DNA of 64,000 nt from Streptomyces sp. NBC_00237 (GTDB taxonomy: Bacteria; Actinomycetota; Actinomycetes; Streptomycetales; Streptomycetaceae): assembly GCF_026342435.1 (NCBI RefSeq), contig NZ_JAPEMT010000002.1:1860001-1924000 (forward strand). The letters are read 5' to 3'. The translations under genes and the position numbers were made by a program. The notes under the pieces were generated by a model. That model made no database searches. It was not told where the DNA came from and saw nothing but the letters and a program-made list of their open reading frames with translations. This document shows positions 16,123 to 23,804 of the stretch, in pieces (within the stretch, counting starts at the first letter, position 1; each line of letters begins with the position of its first letter).

Positions 16123-17534
16123 GCGGCGGCCGACGCAGACGTGCCCTGGGAGCGCGCTGGCGTCGCCACCGTCCCCTGCGCACCCGCCTCGCGCTCGCCG
16201 CCTCGGCCGCCGTGGCGCTCGTCGCGATCGGGGTGTGCGCGGCCGCGTACGTCGTCATCCGGTACGAGATGTACCACCAGCTCGACCTGAACCTGACCCA
16301 GTCGGGCACCCGCACCATCCAGGCCGACCGGCACCCCTCCACCGGCGTCCTCGCGGGCGAGTGCCGGTACCTCTCCGCCCCGGCGTGTGCGCAGGTCGTC
16401 CCCGCCGACCCGGTGAAGGACCCCACGAGTCCCTACGTCCTCCCGGTCTCGGCCCCGGTCCGCGAGGTGGCGTCCGGGGACCGCGCCCCGTACTTCTCCA
16501 ACTTCACCCTCGAAGGCCACCCGGCCCGCATGGCGGTCACGCCCATCGGCGGCGGCCGTGCTCTCCAACTCGCCCTGCGCGCCGACTCGGTGGAGCGCGG
16601 CATCCGCCAGGCCGCCCTCCTCCTCTCCGCCGTCGGCGGCGCGGGCGTCCTGCTCGCAGCCGCGCTCGGCTACTGGGTCTCCCGTACGGGACTGGCCCCC
16701 GTCGCCCGCCTCACGGCCACCGCCGAACGGATCGCCGCCACCCGCGACCCCCGCCACCGCATCGAGCTGCCACCGGGCCCCCCGGGCCGCGAGGACGAGG
16801 TGACCCGCCTCGCCGCCAGCTTCAACACCATGCTCGGCGAACTGGAGCAGTCCGTGTCCGCCCAACGCCGCCTGGTCGCCGACGCCTCCCACGAACTCCG
16901 CACCCCGCTCACGGCCCTCCGCACGAACGCCGAACTCCTGGCCCGCGCCGACCGGTTGAGCCCGGCGCAACGGGACCGGGCGTCGGGAGCACTCGGCCGC
17001 CAGCTCCGCGAGGTGACGGGCCTGGTCAACGACCTGATCGAACTGGCCCGCGACGAGGAACCCCAGCCCCTCCTGGAGGAGGTGCGGATGTCGTCCGTGG
17101 TGGAGCACGCGGTGCGGACGGCGGAGGCCCACTGGCCGACGACCCCGTTCCCGCTGTCCGTGGCGGAGGCAGCGTCTGCGGTCACCCTCCCCGGCGTACC
17201 GGCCCGCCTCACCCGCCTCCTCACCAACCTCCTCGACAACGCCGCCAAGTTCAGCCCGCCCGGAGTGCCCGTCGAAGTCGAACTCTCCCTCCCTAGCGGC
17301 CACTTGGAGATCACCGTCCGCGACCACGGCCCCGGAATCGCCGCCGAGGACCTCCCGTACGTCTTCGACCGCTTCTACCGTGCGGAGGCGGCCCGGGCCC
17401 TGCCGGGTTCGGGCCTGGGTCTCGCCATGGCCCGCCAGATCGCCCGCGCCCACGGGGCCGAGCTGACGGCCGAACAGGCCGCGGGGGGCGGGGCGTCGTT
17501 CCGCTTGCGGTTCGGGGACCGTACGGGCGGGTGA
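16119..17534 (+). CDS. sensor histidine kinase
   Basis: A 471-aa membrane kinase partnered with the response regulator upstream. TM1 spans about 23-47 and TM2 about 164-186, enclosing an extracytoplasmic sensor of roughly 115 residues with two Cys (ECRYLSAPAC). HAMP is at about 187-241. The dimerisation and phospho-acceptor helix is DASHELRTPLTALRTN with His258. The ATPase has its N box (LTNLLDNAAKF), G1 (DHGPGIAAEDLPYVFDRFYR) and G2 (GSGLGLAMARQIA). The ATG at 16119 has a poor ribosome site but overlaps the small upstream frame. The sensed stimulus is unknown. Confidence 0.94.
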   Translation: MSGGRRRRALGARWRRHRPLRTRLALAASAAVALVAIGVCAAAYVVIRYEMYHQLDLNLTQSGTRTIQADRHPSTGVLAGECRYLSAPACAQVVPADPVKDPTSPYVLPVSAPVREVASGDRAPYFSNFTLEGHPARMAVTPIGGGRALQLALRADSVERGIRQAALLLSAVGGAGVLLAAALGYWVSRTGLAPVARLTATAERIAATRDPRHRIELPPGPPGREDEVTRLAASFNTMLGELEQSVSAQRRLVADASHELRTPLTALRTNAELLARADRLSPAQRDRASGALGRQLREVTGLVNDLIELARDEEPQPLLEEVRMSSVVEHAVRTAEAHWPTTPFPLSVAEAASAVTLPGVPARLTRLLTNLLDNAAKFSPPGVPVEVELSLPSGHLEITVRDHGPGIAAEDLPYVFDRFYRAEAARALPGSGLGLAMARQIARAHGAELTAEQAAGGGASFRLRFGDRTGG

Positions 17535-17828
17535 TCACGGGAGGGTCAGTCGCCCGCACTCTCGCGGAGCCCACCCGAAACAGGCGGCACAGGCTCTCAA
17601 CTGCCTCTACGTGTCGAAGCTTTGTGCCCGTCGCGAGGTTGTTCCGATTCGTTGCGCACATCCCATTCACCCTGCTATGCCTGTGAGCAGCCACCTGATT
17701 CCCGCACTCCTGGAGAGCCGCCGCACCCGGGCGTACACCGGCCCCGGTGCATTCCGGAACCTCAGCATCAGTGCCCCCTGCGGAATCAGCCACAGTCCGC
17801 CTTCTGCGGGCCTCCACGGGAGGGCACC

Positions 17829-17996
17829 ATGACCAGTCGCGAAGAAGCCGAACGCATCCTCTCCAGCGCGAACGACGACGATCTGATCGAGATCGGCGCG
17901 GACGGCACCGTGTACGTGGTGGGCAGCGCGCCATCGGCCGCGGGCAAGCGCATCCCCGGCATTTCCGACCCCAAGGGCGAGTACGGGTCCCGATGA
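17829..17996 (+). CDS. 55-aa small protein, first gene of ubiquitin-like operon
   Basis: Starts MTSREEAERILSSANDDDLI with GGGAGGGCA just upstream of the ATG. The peptide has an acidic helix (residues 2-20), a likely strand pair around LIEIGADGTVYVVG (19-32), and a flexible basic/Gly tail ending in Lys-Gly-Glu-Tyr-Gly-Ser-Arg. Its stop overlaps the E2-like start (ATGA). In Bil-type bacterial conjugation operons the gene in this position encodes the ubiquitin-like modifier. At 55 residues this is shorter than a usual beta-grasp domain (about 70 or more), so it may be a minimal modifier, an adaptor or a leader peptide. A Gly53 that a JAMM peptidase could expose by trimming Ser-Arg is suggestive only. 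Confidence 0.72.
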   Translation: MTSREEAERILSSANDDDLIEIGADGTVYVVGSAPSAAGKRIPGISDPKGEYGSR

Positions 17997-18457
17997 ACGC
18001 CGAGTTCAAGGTTCCGCGCAGCCTGCTGATCACCACCGCCGTGGACCGTCTCGCCGTGGAGGCGCGCATCCTCGATCTGCACTTCGAGGGGTGGTCGGTG
18101 CGCAGGGGGTCACCGAACGGAGATCTCGGCGTCGCCCAGGGCACCCTGGCGGTGCGCTTCGCCGGCAGTACCTATCCGTTGAAGATCGTGATGTCGGCCT
18201 CGTACCCGCACAAGCTGCCGCAGGTCCTGCCGGACGGCTGGACGCCCCGCCCCAACCCGCACCTGATCGGCGGCGGGCTGTGCGTCATGAAGGAGTCCCA
18301 GTGGCACAGCTTCATGAGTGTCGCCTTCGTCGTCGCGAAGACGGCGCTGTGGCTCAACAAGTACGAGATCTATCTCGACAAGCGCATCTGGCCCGGTGGC
18401 GAGCAGCACAGCCACGGGCCCATCTACAACTTGAGGAAGATCTGGCATGAGCTCTGA
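17993..18457 (+). CDS. E2-like ubiquitin-conjugating-fold protein
   Basis: A 154-aa protein with the layout of a prokaryotic E2. An N-terminal helix and strands lead to TYPLKIVMSASYPHKLPQV (the YP...P turn seen in E2 folds, Tyr71-Pro72). Then PNPHLIGGGLCVMKESQW places a candidate catalytic Cys97 just before a Trp, as in the E2 consensus (HPN...C...W). C-terminal helices follow (SFMSVAFVVAKTALWLNKY). It would carry a modifier as a thioester, received from the E1 encoded next. It overlaps the 55-aa gene by 4 bp and the E1-like gene by 11 bp. The call rests on motif pattern and context. Confidence 0.8.
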   Translation: MNAEFKVPRSLLITTAVDRLAVEARILDLHFEGWSVRRGSPNGDLGVAQGTLAVRFAGSTYPLKIVMSASYPHKLPQVLPDGWTPRPNPHLIGGGLCVMKESQWHSFMSVAFVVAKTALWLNKYEIYLDKRIWPGGEQHSHGPIYNLRKIWHEL

Positions 18458-19340
18458 AACCGGGGGCACCGCTGTGCCCGACGCCGGGCTCGACACCGCC
18501 GGGCTGAAAACCGCCGGGCTCGACACAGCCAGGATCGACTACCTCCTCGGAGACGCGGGCCTCGCCCCCGTCAAGGTGGTGATCGTGGGGCTGGGCAGCG
18601 GTGGGGCGGTGGTTCTTGAGCGGCTCGCGATGTCGGGCATCGGCCGCTGGTCGCTCTACGATCCCGACGTGCTGGAACCCGTCAACCTGGTCAAGCACCC
18701 GGGTCGGCGCAGCGATCTCGGCCGTCTCAAGACGGAGATCGCGCGGGAGTGGCTGCTCGACCGCAACCCCGCCGCCCACGTCGACAGGGTCGGAGGCGAC
18801 GTCATGTCCGACGGCGGCTTCCCCGAGGACGTCGCGTCGGCAGACCTCGTGGTCTGCGCGGTGGACACCCCGTCGGCCCGGAGCTTCGTCAACAAGGTCT
18901 GTGTGGAACAGCAGACGATGTGTGTGTTCGGCTCCGTGTTCCGCACGGGTCTCGGCGGCGAGGTCTACGCCTACCTGCCCGGTGAGTCCGGCTGCCACGA
19001 CTGCCTGCACCGGCACAACTTCGAGCAGGGCAACGACATCGAGAACTTCCTCGAACTCACCGATGAGGAGACGAAGAGGATCTACGGCCTCGGCGAGTCG
19101 GACTTCACGGCCTCGGGGCTCCCCGCGGACATCTCGGTCGTCGCCTCGTTCCACGCGCACTACGTCCTGTCGCTGCTCGCGGGGGCGGGCTCGGCGTATC
19201 TGACCGTGCCGTCCTTCAACTGGCTGACGCTGTCGCTGCGCAGGGTCGACGGACTGTTCGGCGCCATGTACCAGACGTGGCGTGCTCTGTTACGGCCGCG
19301 CGAGGACTGCCATCTGCACTGCCGGGGGGCACGCCCATGA
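18447..19340 (+). CDS. ThiF/E1-like adenylyltransferase
   Basis: A 297-aa ATP-dependent activating enzyme of the ThiF/E1 superfamily. VVIVGLGSGGAVVLERL is the nucleotide loop (residues 44-60). LYDPDVLEPVNLVKH has the ribose-binding Asp72. RRSDLGRLKTEIA matches the conserved Arg...DxGxxK element (Lys95). Two cysteine pairs, Cys183-x2-Cys186 (GCHDC) and Cys288-x3-Cys292 (CHLHC), make a plausible zinc site. VCVEQQTMCVFG around 151-162 offers candidate catalytic cysteines. The N-terminus carries short LDTAGLKTAGLDTA repeats. Codon 282 (19290-19292) is TTA, the rare bldA-read leucine codon. It would adenylate a modifier and pass it to the E2-like partner. Confidence 0.9.
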   Translation: MSSETGGTAVPDAGLDTAGLKTAGLDTARIDYLLGDAGLAPVKVVIVGLGSGGAVVLERLAMSGIGRWSLYDPDVLEPVNLVKHPGRRSDLGRLKTEIAREWLLDRNPAAHVDRVGGDVMSDGGFPEDVASADLVVCAVDTPSARSFVNKVCVEQQTMCVFGSVFRTGLGGEVYAYLPGESGCHDCLHRHNFEQGNDIENFLELTDEETKRIYGLGESDFTASGLPADISVVASFHAHYVLSLLAGAGSAYLTVPSFNWLTLSLRRVDGLFGAMYQTWRALLRPREDCHLHCRGARP

Positions 19341-20482
19341 TGCACGGAACGGGGAAGCAGATCCCTTCGCCCGTGCGGGTCCTGCTCTCCGATCAGGTGG
19401 TGCAGAGGTTCACCCAGGAGATCAGGGAGCATCCGAGCATCGAAGTCGGGGGAAAGTACGTCGGATTCATCGAGGGAGTCGCCCGGCACAAAACACTGGA
19501 CGCGCGCAAGGCAGCTCTCGCGGACATCACCTTCCGGGTGACGGACTACATCGACGCCGGGCCCAACGCCGAAAGGTCCGCGGGGTTCCACCTCGGTGAC
19601 GCCCGACACCAGACCCAGGTGTTCCGGCAATGGGAGCAGCGCTACCCCGCCATCGAGCACATCGGCAGTTGGCACAGCCATCATCCCAATGGTCTGGCGA
19701 GGTTGAGCGAGGGTGACGTCCGAGGCTACTTGGACACGGTCAACCACCCCGACCACCATCACGACTACTTCTTCGTCAGTCTGGGCGTCGACGGGAAGGG
19801 TTTCGCGACGGCGAAGCACTATCTGTTCATCAGGGGTTCCGGCAGCTTCTATCTGATTCCGCCCGAGGCCCTCGAAGTCCGGCCGTACCTCGGCCCGCCG
19901 CAGGAGGACACACCGGAATCCCCCGGGCCCGGACAGCACGGGCCCCAGCAGAAGCCGGTGGTCGGGCGGGAGGACGGTCACGGAGCATCGGAACCTCAGC
20001 AAGCCGCTCACCCTGACGTGCACTCGGCGAGCGCCCCAGCCCACGAGGACATCTCCCGCAAGCGGCCGACCGTCCTGCGCATACCGGGATGGACCGACAC
20101 CGCCGAAGGTCGGCAGGCGCTCGCGGACGAGCAGCGGTTCATCGAGTACCCGGATCTCCACGGGCTGCGACTGCACTCCACTGAGGGGCGGCTACTGGCC
20201 AAGGGAATCGTTTACACCGAAGCCGGTCCGGTCAGGGCCAAACTGCTCTACCCGTCCCAGCCCGGTGGGGACGACGGAATGGTCGAGCTCTTCGGGGTGG
20301 ACGTTCCGGGCGTCGAGGTGCGGATCGTCGGTGTCGCCCGCACCGGACTGAGCGGCCTGGAGCCGGTCTTCACCGACTTCGCCAAGTTCGTCGGCAAGGT
20401 GCAGAAAAGTCAGAATCCCCGGCCCGGGTGGGCAGCCCGGTGGCTGGGTCCCCCCAAGGAACCCCAGAGGCGGCAAGAATGA
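19337..20482 (+). CDS. JAMM/MPN metallopeptidase with C-terminal extension
   Basis: A 381-aa protein. Residues 1-180 form a JAB/MPN domain: Glu36 in SIEVGGKYVGF and the zinc motif His113-Ser-His115 followed by Ser124 and Asp127 (GSWHSHHPNGLARLSEGD). The spacing is one residue longer than the textbook JAMM. These enzymes are isopeptidases that mature or remove ubiquitin-like proteins. A Pro/Gly/Gln linker (about 190-245) leads to a second domain (about 245-381) with a run resembling an E2/RWD fold without a catalytic Cys (DEQRFIEYPDLHGL, then GVDVPGVEVRIVGVARTGL). The start overlaps the E1 stop (ATGA) and the end overlaps the next gene (ATGA). Confidence 0.9.
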   Translation: MMHGTGKQIPSPVRVLLSDQVVQRFTQEIREHPSIEVGGKYVGFIEGVARHKTLDARKAALADITFRVTDYIDAGPNAERSAGFHLGDARHQTQVFRQWEQRYPAIEHIGSWHSHHPNGLARLSEGDVRGYLDTVNHPDHHHDYFFVSLGVDGKGFATAKHYLFIRGSGSFYLIPPEALEVRPYLGPPQEDTPESPGPGQHGPQQKPVVGREDGHGASEPQQAAHPDVHSASAPAHEDISRKRPTVLRIPGWTDTAEGRQALADEQRFIEYPDLHGLRLHSTEGRLLAKGIVYTEAGPVRAKLLYPSQPGGDDGMVELFGVDVPGVEVRIVGVARTGLSGLEPVFTDFAKFVGKVQKSQNPRPGWAARWLGPPKEPQRRQE

Positions 20483-21153
20483 GCCCTCACGAACCTCCCG
20501 GCTTCCTCGGGAGCGCAGTCGGATCCCATCTGGGGGAGCTCGCCGACGCTTCGGCCCCGTGGACGGAGTCACGGGCGGCCTCAGCACCCGATCTCACCTA
20601 CGAGTTGCTGCACCACGAGCCCGGTTTCGCCGTCCTGCCGTCCGCAGTCCTGGCGGAAGTGGCTGATTGCCTGACCTTCATCTTCGAGCACACGAGGTTC
20701 TGGGACCTGCTGTTCGTCGAGTCGGTGGCGGGTCCGAGTCAGTTCAGCGAGAGCCGGACGGTACAGGCGGGTGTCAGCCGCGAGACGGCCATCCAGCTGG
20801 GCAGGACCGTCGGCCTCGACATTTCCGCCGAAGGCGATGTGTGGCTCGCCAAGACCAAAGCGGAACTGACGACGGAATGGACGAAGCTCACCAACAACAC
20901 CGTCCGCATCGACACCGAGACCCAACTGACGCGCGCGGTGGAGTATCCGGTTCCCGACGGCGGAATGGACATCGCGATGTGGCAGTTGGGGTCTCGGTTC
21001 ATGCGGCGGCTGATCCTCCGCCGGGGAGCACATCTGCCGCCGGATCCCATCCCGGCGTGGGCGGAGATGGCGCTTGCCGTGCCGCCGCGGCTGGCGACGG
21101 TCCCCAGTACCGTCGTCCGGACCATGACCCGGACACGCGAGAGTCAGCAGTAG
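20479..21153 (+). CDS. unknown 224-aa protein, last gene of ubiquitin-like operon
   Basis: Coupled to the JAMM gene by an ATGA overlap, so it belongs to the same transcript. I recognise no family. The N-terminal third is soluble and mixed (ELLHHEPGFAVLPSAVLAEVADCLTFIFEHTRFWDLLF). The middle (about 92-158) is a long alternating Ser/Thr/Val pattern without helix-breaking loops (VSRETAIQLGRTVGLDIS, KTKAELTTEWTKLTNN), like extended amphipathic beta-hairpins. The last 60 residues are helical and Arg/Pro-rich. Such beta patterns occur in pore-forming and structural proteins, so this could be an effector or a substrate. That is a guess from pattern alone. Confidence 0.85.
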   Translation: MSPHEPPGFLGSAVGSHLGELADASAPWTESRAASAPDLTYELLHHEPGFAVLPSAVLAEVADCLTFIFEHTRFWDLLFVESVAGPSQFSESRTVQAGVSRETAIQLGRTVGLDISAEGDVWLAKTKAELTTEWTKLTNNTVRIDTETQLTRAVEYPVPDGGMDIAMWQLGSRFMRRLILRRGAHLPPDPIPAWAEMALAVPPRLATVPSTVVRTMTRTRESQQ

Positions 21154-21542
21154 CCCGTCTGCGCGCGGGCCGCGCGAAGCGCTCCTCAGGGGCAGGTGCC
21201 TCCGCCCTGGAGTGCATCGGGCGGCTCGTCTCCGCGCGCGACGCGGGAGCCCGTATCGGCCCCGGCCCCACGCCGGAATTCCGCTGCGGGGGGGGGGGTA
21301 CGCGTGCCGGGGACCGGGCGAGGGTCCAACGCGCTTCGGATCCGGCTCGGATCCGGCCCGGTCGGCCCGTTGGCCGCAGCCGGTGACACCAGTGTCAACC
21401 TCCGTTCCCCGCCCCCGCATTCCCGTTTCCGATGTGACTCTTGCCCGACTCCTCAACCCTTCTCCACGCCTCCGCCGTACCCCCATACTCCGAGTCGGCA
21501 TCCGCCCGTCGCCCTTACGCGCACCCAACCCCGAGGACCTGC
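21154..21542. other. 389-bp spacer upstream of the aldo/keto reductase
   Basis: Very GC-rich, with a run of ten G at about 21290. The only ordered element is the palindrome TGACAC-CA-GTGTCA at 21384-21397. On the minus strand this also reads as TTGACA, a -35-like hexamer. It fits a TetR-type operator about 150 bp upstream of the reductase. I see no gene. Confidence 0.4.
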
Positions 21543-22472
21543 ATGCCCCTCCGCCCCACCCTCACTCCCACCGCTTCCGCCGCCGGCACCTGGAAGCTCG
21601 GCGGGGACCTCCCCGTCAACCGCCTCGGTTACGGCACCATGCGCCTGCCCCAGACCGGCCCCGCGCTCGACGTCACCTCGCCCCCGCGCGACCGCGACCA
21701 GGCCGTCGCCCTCCTCCGCCGGGCGGTCGAGCTCGGCGTGAACCACTTCGACACCGCCGCCTTCTACTTCTCCTCCACGCACTCCTCCAACGACCTGCTC
21801 CGCGCGGCCCTCTCCCCGTACGCCGACGACCTCGTCATCACCACCAAGGTGTGGCCGCACCGCACCCCGTCCGGCGAGTGGTGGTACGCCGAACCTCACC
21901 AGCTCCGCGACCAGGTCCAGGACAACCTCCGCGCGCTCGGCCGCGACCGGCTCGACGTCGTCAACCTCCGCATCCCGCGCAGCACGTCCACGGGCTCCGT
22001 CGCCGAGCACTTCGGTGCCCTCGCCGAACTCCGCGAGGAGGGCCTGATCCGCCACCTCGGCCTCTCCAACGTCACGGCCGCTCACCTCGCCGAGGCCCAG
22101 GCCATCGCGCCGGTGGTCTGCGTCCAGAACCCGTACGGCCCCGGGGCGGCCCCCGAGGAGACCGCGCTCCTCCGCTCCTGCGGCGAACAGGGCATCGCCT
22201 TCGTGCCCTTCTACGCCATCGCGGGCGCGGGCCGGGAGACGGGTGCGACGGGCACGGAGGACTCCCGCGTCCTGGCCGTGGCCCGCGCCCACCAGGTCTC
22301 CCCCGCCCAGGTCCGCCTGGCCTGGACCCTGCAACAGGGCCCGCACGTCCTGGCCATCCCGGGCACGGGCGACCCAGGTCACCTCACGGCGAACGTCGCC
22401 GCCGCCTCGCTGCGGCTCTGCGCGGAGGACATGGCCCTGCTGGCCTCCCCCACCGACACCGTCCCGGCGTAG
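21543..22472 (+). CDS. aldo/keto reductase
   Basis: A 309-aa NADPH-dependent oxidoreductase of the AKR superfamily. VNRLGYGTMRLP opens the barrel. HFDTAAFYFSS carries the catalytic Asp and Tyr, and VITTKVW carries the catalytic Lys. LDVVNLRIP, LIRHLGLSNVTAAHLAEA and VSPAQVRLAWTLQQGPHVLAIPGTG are typical of the cofactor side. The ATG at 21543 has GAGGA 6 nt upstream; the frame is open further up but has no ribosome site. It stands alone as a plus-strand unit. The substrate cannot be inferred. Confidence 0.93.
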   Translation: MPLRPTLTPTASAAGTWKLGGDLPVNRLGYGTMRLPQTGPALDVTSPPRDRDQAVALLRRAVELGVNHFDTAAFYFSSTHSSNDLLRAALSPYADDLVITTKVWPHRTPSGEWWYAEPHQLRDQVQDNLRALGRDRLDVVNLRIPRSTSTGSVAEHFGALAELREEGLIRHLGLSNVTAAHLAEAQAIAPVVCVQNPYGPGAAPEETALLRSCGEQGIAFVPFYAIAGAGRETGATGTEDSRVLAVARAHQVSPAQVRLAWTLQQGPHVLAIPGTGDPGHLTANVAAASLRLCAEDMALLASPTDTVPA

Positions 22473-22476
22473 GGCC

Positions 22477-22695
22477 CTACGCCTGGTGCCCCAACCCCCG
22501 CTTGACCGCCTTCAGCAGGCTGTGGAGCGGGGCGGGGCCGGTGGTGAGGACCACCCCCGGGTCCTCGCTCTCGCGGAGGTGGAGGTGGGAGGAGGTGGCG
22601 GATGCAGCCAGCTCCACGCAGTTGTTGTCGTCCCCGGTTCCGGAGAACGAGGACTTCTGCCAGTTGTTCGTCGAAGGCACGACTACGCCTTTCAC
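22477..22695 (-). CDS. DUF397 protein
   Basis: A 72-aa protein of the DUF397 family, recognised by NNWQKSSFSGTGDDNNCVELA and the following strand pattern SSHLHLRESEDPGVVLTTG. It starts at GTG 22695, which overlaps the stop of the upstream XRE-type gene (GTGA). DUF397 proteins are encoded beside DUF5753/HTH regulators in Streptomyces, where such pairs (as in whiJ-like loci) affect development. Regulatory partnership with the upstream gene is inferred from context. Confidence 0.92.
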   Translation of the reverse strand: MKGVVVPSTNNWQKSSFSGTGDDNNCVELAASATSSHLHLRESEDPGVVLTTGPAPLHSLLKAVKRGLGHQA

Positions 22696-23540
22696 ATTTC
22701 TTGCGCGATGCGGTGGATGAAATCTCGGGACTTGGCTGCGGGAAGGGCCGCGCTGACGATCTTCTCGTACAGGGAACGGTACTTCCGGAGTTGGGGAGCG
22801 GCGTCGAGGAAGAGGCTTCCGTGGGCCGTATCCAGTTGCACGGTGTCCAGCTCGGGCACCGGACCCCCCGCATACAGCATGGCGTACCCGGAACCGGCGA
22901 ACCCCTCCACGTCGAAGGGGATAACCCTTACCGTGACGTTGCCCAACTCCGAGACGTTCAGCAGGCGTTCGAGTTGAGCACGACCTACCTTGGCGCTGCC
23001 GACCTTGATGCGGAGGGCCGCTTCGTGAATGACGGCTTCGTACGGAACCGCCGCGCCTGCGAGCACCTCCTGCCGCCGAAGCCGGTACGCGAGGCGCGGT
23101 TCGAGCTCGCTGGCGGGAAGCTCCGGAACCGAGTAGCCGAAGATGGCTCGCATGTAGCTCTCTAGCTGGAGCAGGCCAGGGATGTGCATGACCTCCACCT
23201 GACGCAAATACCTAGCGTGGTGCTCTAGTTCAGCCAGGTCGAGTGAGCGCGGGGCAAGCACACCCCGGTACTCCTCCCACCATCCCTGGCCGCGCTCGTT
23301 CGCCATTTCCACCAGCTCGTCCACGAACGCCCGGTCGCCACAGGCGTAATGCGCGGCCAGCCGCCGAATCCGCTCCTCGCTAACCCCGAAGCGCCCTGCT
23401 TCGAGATGGCTCACCTGCGTCGCACCGGACCCCAGCAACGCAGCCGCTTCACGGGCCGTCACGCCCGCCGCCTCACGCAGCTTGCGCAGCTCCGAGCCCA
23501 GTCGTTCCTGGCGTGCCGTTGGGTTGCTCCTCGGCGGCAT
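22692..23540 (-). CDS. XRE-family regulator with DUF5753 domain
   Basis: A 282-aa protein. The helix-turn-helix is at about 10-70 (LGSELRKLREAAGVTAREAAALLGSGATQVSHLEAGR). The DUF5753 domain covers the remainder, with GLLQLESYMRAIFGYSVP and VIPFDVEGFAGSGYAMLY. It belongs to the WhiJ-like regulators that are widespread in Streptomyces and usually sit with a DUF397 gene and an anti-sigma-type ATPase, as here. A near-perfect 30-bp palindrome (23617-23646) lies 77 bp upstream, between this gene and the divergent ATPase gene, and is a natural autoregulatory site. It overlaps DUF397 by 4 bp. Confidence 0.95.
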   Translation of the reverse strand: MPPRSNPTARQERLGSELRKLREAAGVTAREAAALLGSGATQVSHLEAGRFGVSEERIRRLAAHYACGDRAFVDELVEMANERGQGWWEEYRGVLAPRSLDLAELEHHARYLRQVEVMHIPGLLQLESYMRAIFGYSVPELPASELEPRLAYRLRRQEVLAGAAVPYEAVIHEAALRIKVGSAKVGRAQLERLLNVSELGNVTVRVIPFDVEGFAGSGYAMLYAGGPVPELDTVQLDTAHGSLFLDAAPQLRKYRSLYEKIVSAALPAAKSRDFIHRIAQEM

Positions 23541-23616
23541 GAGTCGCCCCTTTCCTCGCAGCTACACCTGCCCAGGTCACCCTGCCACGGCCTGACCCGA
23601 AAGAGGGAACCTAGCC

Positions 23617-23646
23617 GGACAGCATTGCTACGTAGCAACGCTGTCC
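23617..23646. promoter_or_regulatory. 30-bp near-perfect palindrome between XRE and ATPase genes
   Basis: The left arm GGACAGCATTGCTAC is followed directly by its reverse complement with a single T-to-C change. The centre TTGCTACGTAGCAA (23625-23638) is perfect. It stands in the divergent spacer with no gene ending there, so it is more likely an operator for the XRE regulator than a terminator. Confidence 0.6.
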
Positions 23647-23804
23647 ACTACGTTCGACGTACTGCCAGAAACGTCGGTCAGGCGCTCTGGCACCTCAACA
23701 CCGCGCCACTTAAACCCAGTTGGAAGTGCACCCGCACCACACGCATGCGGGCATTGCCACCGATCGGGATCAACACCACGTCGCTTGACAGGAGTTGATG
23801 AGCC

